Assembly: GCA_024280785.1 (NCBI GenBank)
Contig: JAJRPK010000396.1
Coordinates: forward strand, 1 to 6,293
Direction: 5' to 3'
DNA from: Gammaproteobacteria bacterium
Lineage (GTDB): Bacteria > Pseudomonadota > Gammaproteobacteria > Pseudomonadales > UBA7434
Length of the DNA: 6,293 nt
Shown here: piece by piece, positions 5,481-6,293 of the stretch
How positions within the stretch are numbered: position 1 is the stretch's first letter
Layout of the letters: the number at the start of each line of letters is the position of its first letter
Notes under the pieces: generated by a model
What the model was told of the DNA's origin: nothing
The model's database searches: none
The model's input: only the letters and a program-made list of their open reading frames with translations
Program-made: the position numbers and the translations under genes

Positions 5481-6293
5481 CTAGTGTTCAAGATGAATAT
5501 CGAAACGTTCCGTATAAAAACTAAACCGCTCGTAGAGAGCATCCCGATCAAGACCAAAATCATTTTTTAGATCATATTCAACACGGCCATACTTTCCTCT
5601 AGGGTTATCCTCTATGTATTGCTGCATTGCCGTGCGCACTTCGCTTGTCATCGGATGATCTGCGAGCTGATAGATTCGTTCAATTGTTCCGATATCATCA
5701 GCCATAAAATCGTTAAACTGCACGTGAATGACTTGCTCACTCGGCAGTATATCGATATCTCGAACACAAGCTTTAAGCATTTTCTCTACTCTATCGACCC
5801 AATAGTCAGCAATTTCGTTAGGCCGTACGGGGTCACGGCTCATTCGCGATGAATATACCAGCATAGTAATTAAGGATGTCGTCACCGAAACCGGGTCACG
5901 ATGAGGAATAACATAAGTGGCATCCGGAAATACCCGCTGCAGTGGAATCAATTGCTCCATGTGCTGCGGAGACTTTAAAATCCACCGATCGGGCCCTCTC
6001 ATCCATTGCAGTGCCTTCAATGCACGTCGCAAATACTCGTAATGCTCGGTTTGATCGTGCGAAAGATAATAATCCCTCCATTTTGGCATCAGTGCATAGT
6101 TTTCTAACAATAAGGTCGAAAAATTTAGAAACTGTAATTCAATCTCTTCGTGAATATGCTCGGGATACATATCATGCATGTTTTTAAAATAAGGCAAGAT
6201 TAAATCTTGCATGCCCAGCTGATCCCGGCAACGCTGAATCCGGGGGTCTTCATCACCGTCACCCACCGCTTCGTCAGGCGAAGGTATCGGCTC
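5481..6293 (-). CDS. Sulfotransferase family protein (PAPS-type), N-terminus off the window
   Basis: The frame is open from the stop at 5481-5483 to the right edge, giving 270 residues with no proper start. A GTG at 6266 is in frame, but the codons beyond it (EPIPSPDEAV) still read like protein, so the true start is outside. The fragment resembles bacterial Sulfotransfer_3-type enzymes. It has DPRIQRC near the left end, LQWMRGPDRWILKSPQH (about 95-111), the 3'-phosphate-binding region HRDPVSVTTS (131-140), and the late block NPRGKYGRVEYDL followed by FGLDRDALYERFSFY. Members transfer sulfate from PAPS to hydroxyl or amino groups of varied acceptors; the acceptor here cannot be read from sequence. 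The family's N-terminal 5'-phosphosulfate loop (GxPRxGTT-like) should lie upstream of the window and was not seen. It is convergent with the pur-linked genes and is probably an independent unit. Confidence 0.87.
   Translation of the reverse strand, partial: EPIPSPDEAVGDGDEDPRIQRCRDQLGMQDLILPYFKNMHDMYPEHIHEEIELQFLNFSTLLLENYALMPKWRDYYLSHDQTEHYEYLRRALKALQWMRGPDRWILKSPQHMEQLIPLQRVFPDATYVIPHRDPVSVTTSLITMLVYSSRMSRDPVRPNEIADYWVDRVEKMLKACVRDIDILPSEQVIHVQFNDFMADDIGTIERIYQLADHPMTSEVRTAMQQYIEDNPRGKYGRVEYDLKNDFGLDRDALYERFSFYTERFDIHLEH

Noticed and set aside
5619..6187. Open frames overlapping the sulfotransferase in other frames
   Set aside because: The sulfotransferase frame carries the family motifs throughout; the others are chance frames.

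Overview
This window looks like chromosomal DNA of a marine-type gammaproteobacterium, near the Pseudomonas/Cellvibrio branch. That placement is inferred from protein resemblance and gene order: a DUF2066 protein next to an AI-2E permease, divergent from purM-purN, with a DUF3108 protein behind purN. I recall a comparable neighbourhood around purM/purN in Pseudomonas. Base composition is moderate, and codon use is mixed without strong GC skew at third positions. I see no RNA genes, CRISPR arrays, insertion sequences or phage genes.

Layout. On the minus strand, a DUF2066 secreted protein (1126-2316, TTG start) is followed 54 nt later by an AI-2E/PerM-type membrane permease that runs off the left edge (1-1071). 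A 341-bp divergent region (2317-2657) separates this pair from a plus-strand unit: purM (2658-3710), purN (core frame to 4499) and a DUF3108 periplasmic protein (4510-5349). A 131-bp convergent gap follows. The right end holds a sulfotransferase-family gene on the minus strand (5481-6293), whose N-terminus lies beyond the window.

How the genes work together. PurN and PurM catalyse steps 3 and 5 of de novo IMP synthesis (GAR transformylase and AIR synthetase), and their order purM-purN is the classic one. DUF2066 and DUF3108 are uncharacterised envelope-directed proteins that travel with purMN. The sulfotransferase is not part of that conserved set and is convergent to it.

The most unusual spot is the purM-purN junction (3737-3829). 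Three tandem 18-bp units overlap the purN start. They encode a near-perfect hexapeptide repeat in a frame other than purN's, inside a 30-codon ORF whose TGA overlaps the likely purN ATG (ATGTCTGA). Differences between units are mostly synonymous in that short ORF and non-synonymous in the purN frame. This hints at a translated leader peptide coupled to purN, or at a former N-terminal extension split off by a one-base shift.
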